From Chitinilyticum litopenaei DSM 21440 (GTDB lineage: Bacteria > Pseudomonadota > Gammaproteobacteria > Burkholderiales > Chitinibacteraceae), in assembly GCF_000428145.1 (NCBI RefSeq), contig NZ_ATZJ01000006.1:1-64000 (forward strand): a DNA stretch of 64,000 bases, read 5' to 3'. Below, one piece after another: positions 8,126 to 17,178 of the stretch. Numbering within the stretch: the stretch's first letter is position 1; each line of letters starts with the position of its first letter. Below the pieces are notes generated by a model. It saw only the letters and a program-made list of their open reading frames with translations. It was not told where the DNA came from and made no database searches. A program made the translations under genes and the position numbers.

Positions 8126-9664
8126 ATGGCTCACCTCAGCAAACGCAACGGCATTTATTACTTCCGTTGCCGCATCCCCAGTACATTAATCAGCCACTTC
8201 AAAAAAACAGAGATTTGGAAATCACTCCGGACATCAGATCGTAAGACTGCAATCCTCAGATGTGCCAAAATCCAGATTAGCTTTCAATTGCAGATGCTAA
8301 AAATGGTCAAACCCATCCCTACCGTCGAAGAAATGCTTGAACAAGAGTTGCGCGATGCCAGTATTGCAGCCATTGAAAACGGCACCTATTGGGATAGCTG
8401 GACAGCCCCCGATCCACAACCAGAACTTGAGCTTAGTAAAGACCAAATTGAAGCCATTGAGACTGAAGGCGCTGCATTTACACGCCATTACGAGTGGCTA
8501 GGCGCTAGACGCGAAGGCATGGCTATGATGGCTGCCACGCACGAAGAAGAGCAAAGACGTGTTGCTGCTCAGCCCACTTCAAACCAGCTTGTAAGCGATT
8601 TAATCAAAACGCTGAAAAGCGCAGAGATGAACATCAAGCAAGACGGCAAACTCAGCAAAATATACGAAATGTATATTGAAGAAAAAACGCTATCTGGTGT
8701 GGGTGTGGCGCAAATCACCTCGCTCAAAGAAGTCATTTATGGCATCTTGACGGGGTTCTTTGGAGCGGAAGCTGTCTGCTCTGATGTAACGGATGAACGC
8801 GTCCATGAGCTTTTTACCTTAATCCAGCAATTGCCTCAAAAATTCACACTGACACCAGACTGGAAAACCAAAATCGACCGTGCAAGAGAGCTGGAAGGCA
8901 CGCTTTCATTCACCACAGTAAAACGCAAATGGCTCACTGTGCTGGAAATTTTCAGCTCAAACTCCGCGCTGACATTTTTTAAACGCTCACCGTTTGAAGG
9001 TGTTCGTTTCAAAAAAAATGACAAGCGAAACAAACAGAAAAAAACATATAAACTCTTCAATGACACCGAACTTGTAGCCCTATTCGCGCAAAGTCACCTG
9101 AAATTCAATGCCAAACGACCAGCCCAATACTGGGTGCCATTGATTGGCTTGTATGCAGGGCTACGACTGAACGAAGCCTGCCAATTGCTTGTCGCAGATA
9201 TTAAGCAGCATGATGGCATTTGGTGCTTCCGGGTGCAAGAAAGCGCAGATGATAACGACCAAAGCATTAAAACAGAGTACAGCGAACGCAACACCCCGAT
9301 CCATTCGAAACTGATCCAGCTTGGCCTACTCGAATACGCCAATTCGCAAGCAAAAACCGGAAGACTATTCCCAGAGTTGACTTGGACTGCGAAAAACAAA
9401 TGGGGCGGTTCAACTTCAACTTGGTTCGGTCGATATAAAACAGGGCACGGAATTAATGACCCAGAAAAGGTTTTTCACAGTTTACGCAAACACTTTAACC
9501 AATCCATGAAAGACAATGGCGTAACCGAAGAAATTCGAGAAGCCGCCTCAGGGCATGCACCGACAGGGATCAACTCTGAGATTTATGCTAACAAAACATT
9601 AACATCCATGCTTAAGGATGCGGTCGAAGCAGTGCGCTTTCCTTGCTTGGATGGCGTTATTTAG
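8126..9664 (+). CDS. tyrosine recombinase / integrase of element 1
   Basis: A 512-residue tyrosine recombinase. The N-terminus (AHLSKRNGIYYFRCRIP) is the small beta-rich DNA-binding domain found in DUF6538-type integrases. The catalytic domain spans about 305-505, with R347 in AGLRLNEAC, the H451-S-L-R454 box, H477 in SGHAP and the nucleophile Y487 in EIYANK. The start at 8126 is preferred over an upstream in-frame ATG (8054) because AAAGGA is well placed and the domain starts there. It sits just inside the left att site, the usual place for an integrase that targets tRNA genes. Confidence 0.93.
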   Translation: MAHLSKRNGIYYFRCRIPSTLISHFKKTEIWKSLRTSDRKTAILRCAKIQISFQLQMLKMVKPIPTVEEMLEQELRDASIAAIENGTYWDSWTAPDPQPELELSKDQIEAIETEGAAFTRHYEWLGARREGMAMMAATHEEEQRRVAAQPTSNQLVSDLIKTLKSAEMNIKQDGKLSKIYEMYIEEKTLSGVGVAQITSLKEVIYGILTGFFGAEAVCSDVTDERVHELFTLIQQLPQKFTLTPDWKTKIDRARELEGTLSFTTVKRKWLTVLEIFSSNSALTFFKRSPFEGVRFKKNDKRNKQKKTYKLFNDTELVALFAQSHLKFNAKRPAQYWVPLIGLYAGLRLNEACQLLVADIKQHDGIWCFRVQESADDNDQSIKTEYSERNTPIHSKLIQLGLLEYANSQAKTGRLFPELTWTAKNKWGGSTSTWFGRYKTGHGINDPEKVFHSLRKHFNQSMKDNGVTEEIREAASGHAPTGINSEIYANKTLTSMLKDAVEAVRFPCLDGVI

Positions 9665-9687
9665 ATTTTTATTCAAAAACGGGCACC

Positions 9688-9708
9688 TGGCAGTTCGTAG
9701 AACTGCCA
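9688..9708. terminator. bidirectional terminator between integrase and rep gene
   Basis: TGGCAGTTC and GAACTGCCA flank a 3-nt GTA loop between two convergent genes. T-rich sequence follows on the plus side (TTGTTTT); on the minus side GTGCCCGTTTTT follows. Confidence 0.75.
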
Positions 9709-9731
9709 TTGTTTTGTACAGCTCACAATGA

Positions 9732-12700
9732 CTACTCCAAAGCCTGTAAAAATGCGGTAGGCAAGCCACCCACAGCAGTAATCAGTAAACTTTTCTTGGC
9801 TCTTGTGATACGCACATACCATTCGTTAGTCGTTTCCAGACCATCGACTTCTGCACGCTTCCTTTTCCCGCATCGCAAAACAACATTCTCAGCCTCAGCT
9901 CCTTTTGCAGCATGAATAGTCATGACGCTTGCTTTGTTAGCAAGGCCTTTTTCCCATAATCGTTTTTTGATTTTAATTCGTTCGGAGTTCTGCCTTGTAA
10001 GCACAAGTGAATGACTCTGCTGATTTTGGACGAAAGTGATAATTTGTTGATGCTCCGATACCTCATCTTTACACTGCTTGCTAATTACTGAGCCGCCTCG
10101 CTTGATTGCAATGGATGAGGCATAGTCACTGGCTAGCTTGTTGGCTAAGCCAATAATTGCAGCACATGACCTCCTACTATGAGTCATTAATATACGGCCC
10201 GAAGTACCAAACAGGTCTCGCTGGCAGGAATTTAGAAAATGGATAAACTGCGTAGATTCTGCACCTCTCCAGCCATAGATGGATTGCCTCGCATCACCGA
10301 CTGCGTAGATTGATGCACCCAATGCGTGAAGCAGCTGCCACTGATCCGCATCCAAATCCTGAGCTTCGTCAGCCAGAACATGAAATTCTTTGATTGCAAC
10401 TTTTGCTGCTAAAACGATCAGTTGATCGTAGCTATTACAAGCATGTGAAGCACCGTTCTGAGCAAGCACTTGACCTGCAAAATGATGCAGCGTCCCCACC
10501 ATAACTTTGGTGATTCCTAATTCAGCCAGTCTTGTTTTAAGTTCATTCGCAGTATGACTGGTGTAGGTGGTTACCAGAATTGAGGATGCAGAAATCCCCG
10601 CTTTGAGCATGATTTGGACTCTTCTGATGAGCACATAAGTCTTGCCTGAACCTGCTGCGGCCATGATGGCGTGGTTTTTACCAATTGGCGCATAAATGGC
10701 AATGTTCTGCGCCAAATCTGAATCAGTGGACGCACCAAGAATGGCGTGTTCAATCAGTTTTTGTGTGTGATCAGTTGTTAATACTGAGTCATTCCCCACA
10801 CTCGTATAATTTGGATTTTTTAAAACGGACACATTTTTGTTTTCGTCTTGATGATGTTCTTGGGCTGGTTCACCAGACCTTGCCAATACATTTAACTGCG
10901 TAAGATATGCCATGTAACTGTCACGATGGTTATGTGTAGTAATTTTGTAATCACCCAATTTAGTCTTGACCGTGGTTGCTATAGCTAGTTTCTGTTGATT
11001 TTTTCGAACCAATAGGCGCTGCTTTCGCAGAATCAACAATTGTCTTTGCTTTGACAGTTCTTCCTGCAGTGGATAAATGTTTTTACCTGCACGCGCCCAG
11101 TCAATGACCTTTTTTTGTAAGCTTTTGATTTCCCTTTGTCGTTGCTTGACTTTGATTTGAGCCGGATTGTCACGCATTAGAACGGCAAGCCGTTGTACGT
11201 CGTATACCATTAGTCCAGTGACCTTACCGCTTGATTTGTCGGGCTGAATTTCTTTCAGTACTTCAACTTTGTAAGTATCTGCGTTTTTCTGCATCCACAC
11301 CCAGAGTTCGAAAAGCCTTGTATGAAACTGCACCTGATCGTTCGAGTTCGACCATGCCGAAGGCATCTTTTTACAATGCCTGATCAAATTGATCAGGATT
11401 TCGGTTCGCTCGGTTTTGTCCGGTCTTTTTTCTAAGGCTTTCAGCACATGTTCTGGAGTGTGTAAGGCCACATCCCATACACCAAGCGAGCCATCAGGAA
11501 TTCCCGATGCCTGCATCGCCTTCAGTCCATGAGCACTTCTATGTGCCATGACAGCTAAAACCGAATCTGTCAGCACACCAGATTTTGGAATTCCTTTTGA
11601 GATGTATTTGATCAGGTAACTGATTAATGACTGTTTACCTGATATGGGCGAAAGCTGGTCGGGCGGGATCATTTTGGAAGAAATTGCCTCCAGATCAAAC
11701 CTGACGCCGCCTCCGCCTTTGTTTAAATCAAATGCCTCTCCTTTCGATGGACTGCCATTATGAATGGCATAAACAGTGCCTTGCCTGTTGTTGATTTGAT
11801 ATTTCAACTTGTCATCTGCACGTTCAATGACATTTGCTGTACGAGTACGGATCACCAACCCAATATTATGTTTAAAGCTGAAACCTTGGCCTGTGATTGT
11901 GCTCCTGTGGCCATATAGCCTTGGCAAATCCATCACCAATCGGTGCTTAATGGCATCAAACCATTCAGGTTTATACCAAATGACGATGTGGTAATGTGGT
12001 GTGCCATCCTCTTGTGGCTCCTCCACCTTGACGGCAAGCAGCTTGATCTTGCATTTCAATAGCACCGCTTTGACAGCGTTGAAATAGTCAGTGATCAGTT
12101 TTGCGCCACGCTTGATGGTGTGCTTGGAAGTCCATTGTGGTGTGTTTGTACGGTCTTTGGCTTCTTTGGGATTCGAGTGATATTCAGGAGGCAAAGTAAT
12201 GGTCAACATTCCGCCAGAAGTTAACCCTTGATGCTCTGCCAGCAGACGCATCGCTTGTAGCTGGCAGTACCATTCCGCAAATTTTATGTCGGGCTTCTGC
12301 GGTGTTATTGCACATTTCTCTGCTCGCCTTGAATCGAACAGAACTCGACTTTTCGCAAACTGGCGACAAGCATCGATTTGTGATTTTTTGTGCGAAATCG
12401 CTGCCTTAGAGGCATAGGACTGACCCGAATCACCACCAATTTGCTTTCTCTTCTGCGCCGCAAGTTCAACCGCTTGCAGAACATTCGCCCTGTACAGCCT
12501 TCGCCAGTTTTTGGGATTTGTCGCCTTACCGAGCACCCATTTTAGCGTAGGCGGGACATAAATTTTCTGATCATAAAGGCTGGAAAACGATGGAAACTGA
12601 CCAAAAATCTCGTCTTTTAAACGATGAATATGGTGCTCGGGGATCAGGAAATTTTTGTTTTCCAGCTCAAGATGGCTGAAATTCGCTTGGATGTACTCAA

Positions 12701-12806
12701 GGCATTGATTGGCTTTTTCTATCGCGGCAGCCTGAATGTCAGGCCTGCCCCAACTTATTCGCTCAGCGATGTTCTGCCTGATGTATTTGTATTGTGATTT
12801 CGTCAT
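9732..12806 (-). CDS. HUH replication endonuclease fused to UvrD/Rep-like SF1 helicase
   Basis: A 1024-residue protein with two enzymatic halves (numbering from the 12806 start). N-terminal half: rolling-circle initiator like phage P2 gpA, with the metal-binding HUH motif in GTPHYHIVIWY (His 271 and 273) and a Y-x3-Y pair in SYLIKYISKG (Tyr 397 and 401). After a basic coiled linker (about 530-690) comes a complete SF1A helicase: Walker A AAAGSGKT (716-723), DEAQD (813-817), GDARQSIYGWRG (837-848), TIHAAKG (963-969), YVRITRAKK (997-1005). It should nick its origin and unwind from it. The start at 12806 is chosen because conserved sequence begins there; the site upstream is an odd run of Gs. 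An upstream in-frame ATG at 12860 exists. Confidence 0.88.
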   Translation of the reverse strand: MTKSQYKYIRQNIAERISWGRPDIQAAAIEKANQCLEYIQANFSHLELENKNFLIPEHHIHRLKDEIFGQFPSFSSLYDQKIYVPPTLKWVLGKATNPKNWRRLYRANVLQAVELAAQKRKQIGGDSGQSYASKAAISHKKSQIDACRQFAKSRVLFDSRRAEKCAITPQKPDIKFAEWYCQLQAMRLLAEHQGLTSGGMLTITLPPEYHSNPKEAKDRTNTPQWTSKHTIKRGAKLITDYFNAVKAVLLKCKIKLLAVKVEEPQEDGTPHYHIVIWYKPEWFDAIKHRLVMDLPRLYGHRSTITGQGFSFKHNIGLVIRTRTANVIERADDKLKYQINNRQGTVYAIHNGSPSKGEAFDLNKGGGGVRFDLEAISSKMIPPDQLSPISGKQSLISYLIKYISKGIPKSGVLTDSVLAVMAHRSAHGLKAMQASGIPDGSLGVWDVALHTPEHVLKALEKRPDKTERTEILINLIRHCKKMPSAWSNSNDQVQFHTRLFELWVWMQKNADTYKVEVLKEIQPDKSSGKVTGLMVYDVQRLAVLMRDNPAQIKVKQRQREIKSLQKKVIDWARAGKNIYPLQEELSKQRQLLILRKQRLLVRKNQQKLAIATTVKTKLGDYKITTHNHRDSYMAYLTQLNVLARSGEPAQEHHQDENKNVSVLKNPNYTSVGNDSVLTTDHTQKLIEHAILGASTDSDLAQNIAIYAPIGKNHAIMAAAGSGKTYVLIRRVQIMLKAGISASSILVTTYTSHTANELKTRLAELGITKVMVGTLHHFAGQVLAQNGASHACNSYDQLIVLAAKVAIKEFHVLADEAQDLDADQWQLLHALGASIYAVGDARQSIYGWRGAESTQFIHFLNSCQRDLFGTSGRILMTHSRRSCAAIIGLANKLASDYASSIAIKRGGSVISKQCKDEVSEHQQIITFVQNQQSHSLVLTRQNSERIKIKKRLWEKGLANKASVMTIHAAKGAEAENVVLRCGKRKRAEVDGLETTNEWYVRITRAKKSLLITAVGGLPTAFLQALE

Positions 12807-12913
12807 TCGCGCCCCCCCAATTGTGGTTATTAAATGGAGGTAGAACGCTGAAAACACCAAATAATCGCTACACTACATAGACGTGATTCCTCTTCACTCC
12901 CCCCCCTCTGATG

Positions 12914-12937
12914 TCCAACCACTTGCAGGTGGTTGGA
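12914..12937. other. hairpin upstream of the rep-helicase gene
   Basis: TCCAACCAC and GTGGTTGGA flank a 6-nt loop, just after a run of eight Cs (12899-12906) and about 110 bp upstream of the rep start. It could be a rolling-circle origin, a binding site or a terminator (TTTCTTT follows on the plus strand). Besides this hairpin and the terminator at 13022-13058, nothing else is seen in 12807-13136. Confidence 0.4.
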
Positions 12938-13021
12938 TATTTCTTTGTGCGTTCATTTGGTCTCTAGGATTTGATCGCAACAATTGAAAGTATATGCCCG
13001 AAGCACCGTGCTTGATGAACT

Positions 13022-13058
13022 CGCAAAAAATAAAAGCCCCGCCGAAATTGGCGGGGCT
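13022..13058 (-). terminator. intrinsic terminator after the replication-relaxation-like gene
   Basis: On the minus strand AGCCCCGCC, a 6-nt loop and GGCGGGGCT are followed by TTTTATTTTTT. It lies about 80 nt past the stop of the 13137-14093 gene, and uncouples it from the rep-helicase gene downstream. Confidence 0.88.
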
Positions 13059-13136
13059 ATTACCGACACGAAGTCGAAATCAAGTGCAGTGTGCTCCAAA
13101 ATATGAGCATCACATCGTATGGCCTACTAGGTATAG

Positions 13137-14093
13137 TCAGCAATTCGAATTTGGATCAAAGACTAGCGAAAAATTCTTGTCCAAATATGCGCTTGAAGCA
13201 ATGACGGAAGCAGTCGGAGTTTTATGGTGCAAATAATCGCTTAATGCATAAGGGATAAACTTGATGAATTGCATGCTTGTTAAATAATCGTAAGTTTCAT
13301 CGTCTAACCTATTTTTCAATCTGCTTTCAAAATCCCCTGCGCCACGAGGTGATGTATTTACGTAAAACAACACGTTCCTGAGCTGTGCTGCACCGTGCAA
13401 CAGCTGAATGCTTGCTAGCATTTGCGACGCCCGATTTCCTTGAATCGCCTGACTTTTATCTAATCGAATACCAGTCAGAAAAGTAGCTAAATGACGAAAT
13501 TGCTTCTGCCCTTTGGGGGTTTTCTCGTTTTCTATCCAAGTCACTGCTGCGGGTTCGTTCGGATCGGTAGATCGCGTCATAATCAGCCCATCGGCGAGTT
13601 TTCCTTTGCAAGTGTAACGGGCTTTATCGACGTAGAAGTCCAACTCGGAAATCAGTGATACTCTTGCCAGCAGTCGATTAACCTTACTGATGGCATCCAC
13701 TGAGTTTGCCGAGGTATTCACTGTCTTTTCTAGCCGACGGGCAGTGATTTGCAACCGCCTTGCCAGCATGATGTTGGCTGTGTACATCCTGTGAACCCGT
13801 CGCCCCATGCTAGTCTTGGCATAATCTGCATGGTGGCGCACTCCAGTTTCAAAATGTGCAGATACGAAACTTACTCCCTTTTTCGTAATGAAAATGATGT
13901 CTGGCCTAAAACCAGTAATCTTCCTTTTTGCCAGCAATCCTTGCCGAAAAAGGTATGCCAAATCGCTTCTTGTCGTTTTGATATTGCCGCACTGAATGGC
14001 GCATGCTTCATCAAAACTCAGAAAGCCAAACTTCGCAAAACCTGCAAGCAGGTTGATCTTTCTATCGCTTGGGCGTAGCTGGATGTATTGCAT
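13137..14093 (-). CDS. winged-helix protein resembling replication-relaxation (Replic_Relax) family
   Basis: A 318-residue protein. Residues 1-80 look like a winged helix (KINLLAGFAKFGFLSFDEA, then a beta hairpin with KRKITGF and FITKKG). The middle has LADGLIM and TWIENEKTPKGQKQ, a D...E-x-E/K pattern seen in the nuclease-like fold of PF13814 replication-relaxation proteins. Those occur next to relaxases or Rep proteins on plasmids and integrative elements. The start at 14093 has AGGAG 8 nt upstream; a start at 14138 is less likely. The family assignment rests on pattern, not on a search. It probably assists the Rep-helicase fusion encoded next to it. Confidence 0.55.
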   Translation of the reverse strand: MQYIQLRPSDRKINLLAGFAKFGFLSFDEACAIQCGNIKTTRSDLAYLFRQGLLAKRKITGFRPDIIFITKKGVSFVSAHFETGVRHHADYAKTSMGRRVHRMYTANIMLARRLQITARRLEKTVNTSANSVDAISKVNRLLARVSLISELDFYVDKARYTCKGKLADGLIMTRSTDPNEPAAVTWIENEKTPKGQKQFRHLATFLTGIRLDKSQAIQGNRASQMLASIQLLHGAAQLRNVLFYVNTSPRGAGDFESRLKNRLDDETYDYLTSMQFIKFIPYALSDYLHHKTPTASVIASSAYLDKNFSLVFDPNSNC

Positions 14094-14857
14094 ATAAAAT
14101 CTCCTAGTGCCGTTGAAACTACGTATAGCTAACAACATCGGAGCTTTGTCACCTCATGAGAAAACCACATGAAATTATCAAAAAACGCTGGAAAAACACA
14201 GCAAAATCAAAATCACGGATTCCCCGCTAAAATATGCAGCCCTGCCGAACTGATATATGGATACACCAATTACAAACATACTGCGCAAAACGTCGGACAA
14301 TCTCAATGTTCTCCGCTGGACGCGGCATCTCGAATTCGGCTGGGGCCTCTGCGACCAAGTTTTTTGTCAAGGGGGGGGCCATACCTCATCACATATGATG
14401 ATGGGCTTTGAGAAAATCCACTCAAAGCCCATCATCAATTAACGCTCACATTCATTTTCCCTTTGGGGAAACTGTGTTCCGTAACATTGTCTCGGTCTGG
14501 CGGAGCCCCCCCTGTCATGCTGACCGTAGCCAATGACCAGCCATTGGGATGGCTTTCCATCAGGAGTCGCAAAATTTCGCAAGCTCAATTATTGCTCAAC
14601 CTGATGAATTCATTAGCTCCTCCTTGCACGTACTCGCCGTAGGCGTCGAGCATCGCCCTCCACGACGCTGCAAATAGCCATAAAGCGGACTATTTTTGCT
14701 GCGGAATTCGACCCTTTGGGCTTTAAAACAGCAACAGCACTTCGCTTCAAGTCAACATCTGCGCCAGTCGCTATGCTTTGTGGCACACATCTCGACACTC
14801 AAAACTCAGCCAAGCCCAAAATCATCGAAGCAAGCCAACTGAATCTCACCAACTTTT
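14094..14857. other. gene-free 0.76 kb region with hairpins and G/C tracts
   Basis: No open frame here is convincing. It holds the promoter region of the minus-strand gene, a run of eight Gs (14371-14379), the long hairpin at 14397-14436, smaller palindromes (TTTCCC/GGGAAA near 14456-14473; AGCCAT/ATGGCT at 14539-14554) and a run of seven Cs near 14506. Such a stretch next to replication genes is a candidate origin or packaging region. Confidence 0.5.
14397..14436. other. 16-bp perfect hairpin
   Basis: GATGATGGGCTTTGAG (14397-14412) and its exact complement (14421-14436) flank an 8-nt loop. There is no T-run directly after it on either strand, so it is not an ordinary terminator, and no plus-strand gene precedes it. 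It could be a single-strand origin or another structured element. Confidence 0.55.
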
Positions 14858-15331
14858 CTAGAGACTCTTGAGCCGTTGGAAATACTGCTTTTCAAACTCT
14901 ACCGGCGATAGCCCATTTGCGGAACCGTGACGACACTTCGGGTTGTAGAACAGCTCGATGTAGTCGAAGATGTCCCGCCGGGCTTCTTCCCGGTCGTTAT
15001 AGGTTTTTCGCTTGATGCGCTCCCGCTTCAACAACTGGAAGAAGCTCGCCGCAACCGCATTGTCGTGGCAATTCCTGCGCCGTCTCATGCTCGGCACCAA
15101 ACGATGCGCCTTCAAGAAGTTCTGCCAGTCATAACTGCTGAACTGGCTTCCCTGATCGGAATGCACGAGCACCTCCTGCGTGGGCTGGCGTCGCCATACC
15201 GCCATCCACAAGGCATTCAAGACCAGCTCCCTGTCGATGCGTGACTGCATCGACCAACCAATCACCTGCCGTGAGAACAGATCAAGCACCACCGCCAAGT
15301 ACAGCCATCCCTCATGCGTGCGGATGTATCC
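14858..15331 (-). pseudogene. IS3-family transposase orfB, 3' remnant
   Basis: The frame encodes the C-terminal part of an IS3 OrfB integrase core (YIRTHEGWLYLAVVLDLFSR, VHSDQGSQFSSYDW, the catalytic Glu region FFQLLKRERIK, and YIELFYNPKCRHGS). The first catalytic Asp (of the DITYI block) and everything before it are missing: in frame, a TAA stop and unrelated sequence appear just before GYIRTH, near 15331. The element is therefore truncated and dead. No clear terminal inverted repeat is visible past its stop. Confidence 0.9.
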
Positions 15332-15473
15332 ACGTTGTTATTCCGATTACTCCAGCATCATATATTTGAACTTTTATGCCAACGGAGGTAAGCTCGAACT
15401 CAGCAGAAACAAAAAAATATTATGGAATTTAACAGCTAAGTTTTCATAAATTCTAATATTCGGAGATGGCGCA

Positions 15474-16397
15474 GTGGGAAAGATCACAACTAAATACAAC
15501 CATATCTTGCGCACCACCGCTTTGCTTGCACTAGCATCTAGCGCAAACGCAGGCCTGCTGGATGATGTAACGAAAGAAACCAACAACAGCAAGGAATACT
15601 TCGCGATTTGGGACATTCCGAACGTTACCAACCCAGATGCACTGTACGACCAGTTGAAAGACTCAATCCGCGTACAGGCCACATCTGCCCATGCCACTCG
15701 CCCAGTGCAAGCAGATGAACCGCCAGAGTTCCCGAACAAAATGGAATTCAAAGGCATCACCGTCATGGGCATCACCATCCCGATGCCCAGCTGCAACGGC
15801 CATACTTTCCAGATCACCACGATGGACAACAGCATGGCGCAATACGGTGATAGCACGATGATGATGGCTTGTGTATTTCCTTATCGCACAGGCATGCGCA
15901 TCAACTATTACGCACGGTTTTCTGAACAAGTAGGCACCAGCTCACTACTTTCAGGCGCACTACTGGGTAAAATGATTACAAAGGCAGTTGGTTTAGGCGA
16001 TACCAGCAAGTTTGTTGGCTCAACCATGAATCAAATCGACTCTGATTTGAAAAATATGGGTTTGCAAGCCACTTTAGTGCAACTGCAACCAGCGATGGAA
16101 GGCAAAGTCGTCAGCGCAGACCCTCTAGCCGCCCAACAGCAAAAAAACAGACAATCCGCCAGCAACACCCAAGCAGCTCTTGCAGCTCGCAAAGAGCTTT
16201 TAGGTATTGGCCTGACTTATTCAAATCGGGACCAATTTGTTGACGCCATTAAACGCGGCGACGCCATTACCGTCGATTTATTCGTTAAAGCACGTGGCGT
16301 GGATTTGAAATCAGCAGATAACAGCGGAAAAACACCACTTCGCTATGCCACCGATGAAGAAGTAATTGGTATTTTAAAGGGTGCAGGAGCAAGCTAA
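15474..16397 (+). CDS. exported protein with ankyrin-like C-terminus
   Basis: A 307-residue protein of unknown function starting at a GTG with GGAG upstream. Residues 1-27 form a signal peptide ending near ALASSANA. The mature part has two Cys in MPSCNGHTF and MMMACVFPY that could form a disulfide, a small hydrophobic stretch (SLLSGALLGKMITKAV), a Gln/Asn-rich linker, and a C-terminal half-ankyrin repeat (DFKSADNSGKTPLRYAT-like, then VIGILKGAGA). Probably periplasmic or outer-membrane associated. First of the element 1 cargo genes. Confidence 0.65.
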   Translation: MGKITTKYNHILRTTALLALASSANAGLLDDVTKETNNSKEYFAIWDIPNVTNPDALYDQLKDSIRVQATSAHATRPVQADEPPEFPNKMEFKGITVMGITIPMPSCNGHTFQITTMDNSMAQYGDSTMMMACVFPYRTGMRINYYARFSEQVGTSSLLSGALLGKMITKAVGLGDTSKFVGSTMNQIDSDLKNMGLQATLVQLQPAMEGKVVSADPLAAQQQKNRQSASNTQAALAARKELLGIGLTYSNRDQFVDAIKRGDAITVDLFVKARGVDLKSADNSGKTPLRYATDEEVIGILKGAGAS

Positions 16398-16538
16398 GCG
16401 ACCTTAAACCCTTTAATACATCGGACAAGGCCGAATGCAATTACACATAAAATCCGAGCAGCACTCAACAATGAGTTTTCGACTGCCGTGCCGCGGAAGC
16501 CAATAACATTGGCAATCAAATTTAAAGGACACTATGAA

Positions 16539-16967
16539 ATGAATTGGAAAAACCATTCAAAAATCATTATCACTATCTGCATTTTTTCTATTTCTTTTTG
16601 GTGTCCGATGGCTCTAGCACATACAGCTGTTGCCACCGTCAAAAACCATGCTACGGAAGCCTTTGGATATGCATATAACTACCCAACACAGAAACTAGCC
16701 GATGAAAATGCCGTTAAAGCATGTCGTAGTGATGCACTAAAAAATGGGGTAGGTCATTTAGCCAAACAATGCAAAGTTGATTTACGTGGCAAAGGCCCGG
16801 GTTATGGAGCAGTCACTTGTGGGGAGAATGGCTGTGGATACGTCACAGGTTTTGATGATTCACAAGCAGCTATTGATGCTGCATATGTGCTTTGCAACAC
16901 GTATTACACAAGCTGCAACACAAAAAATATTAAATACTGGGAGGACTTTGTCGGTTTTGGAAGATAA
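16539..16967 (+). CDS. exported DUF4189-like protein
   Basis: A 142-residue protein with a signal peptide ending near CPMALAHT. The mature part carries the DUF4189 pattern: an aromatic GYAYNYPTQKLADENAVKAC strand-helix unit, then GAVTCGENGCGYVTG and AIDAAYVLCNTYYTSC, with six to seven Cys suggesting disulfides in the periplasm. DUF4189 has no defined function. The ATG at 16539 follows AAAGGA. An upstream in-frame ATG at 16488 would spoil the signal peptide. Confidence 0.6.
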   Translation: MNWKNHSKIIITICIFSISFWCPMALAHTAVATVKNHATEAFGYAYNYPTQKLADENAVKACRSDALKNGVGHLAKQCKVDLRGKGPGYGAVTCGENGCGYVTGFDDSQAAIDAAYVLCNTYYTSCNTKNIKYWEDFVGFGR

Positions 16968-17178
16968 CAATTAGCTGCATTCCTAGGAACAGTCAGTGAA
17001 ACTGCTAGTCTTTATGCAAAGACGGTGGTTACATTATTAAGTATTCCTATGACTGTAAAATTAGAGCACAGGTTAACCCAACCTTTGATTCACTCCCAAA
17101 TCAATGACCCAGTCCCAGTAAATACTGCTAGCAAAATATACCCCCCATCAGTTATAGCAATATCAACTTTTAGGTAAA

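Noticed and set aside
14169..14442. Two small overlapping plus-strand frames in element 1
   Set aside because: No ribosome site, composition unlike coding sequence, and the region is dominated by hairpins and homopolymer tracts.
14613..14798. Small minus-strand frame beside the IS3 remnant
   Set aside because: No similarity to IS3 orfA or any family I recognise, and no ribosome site.
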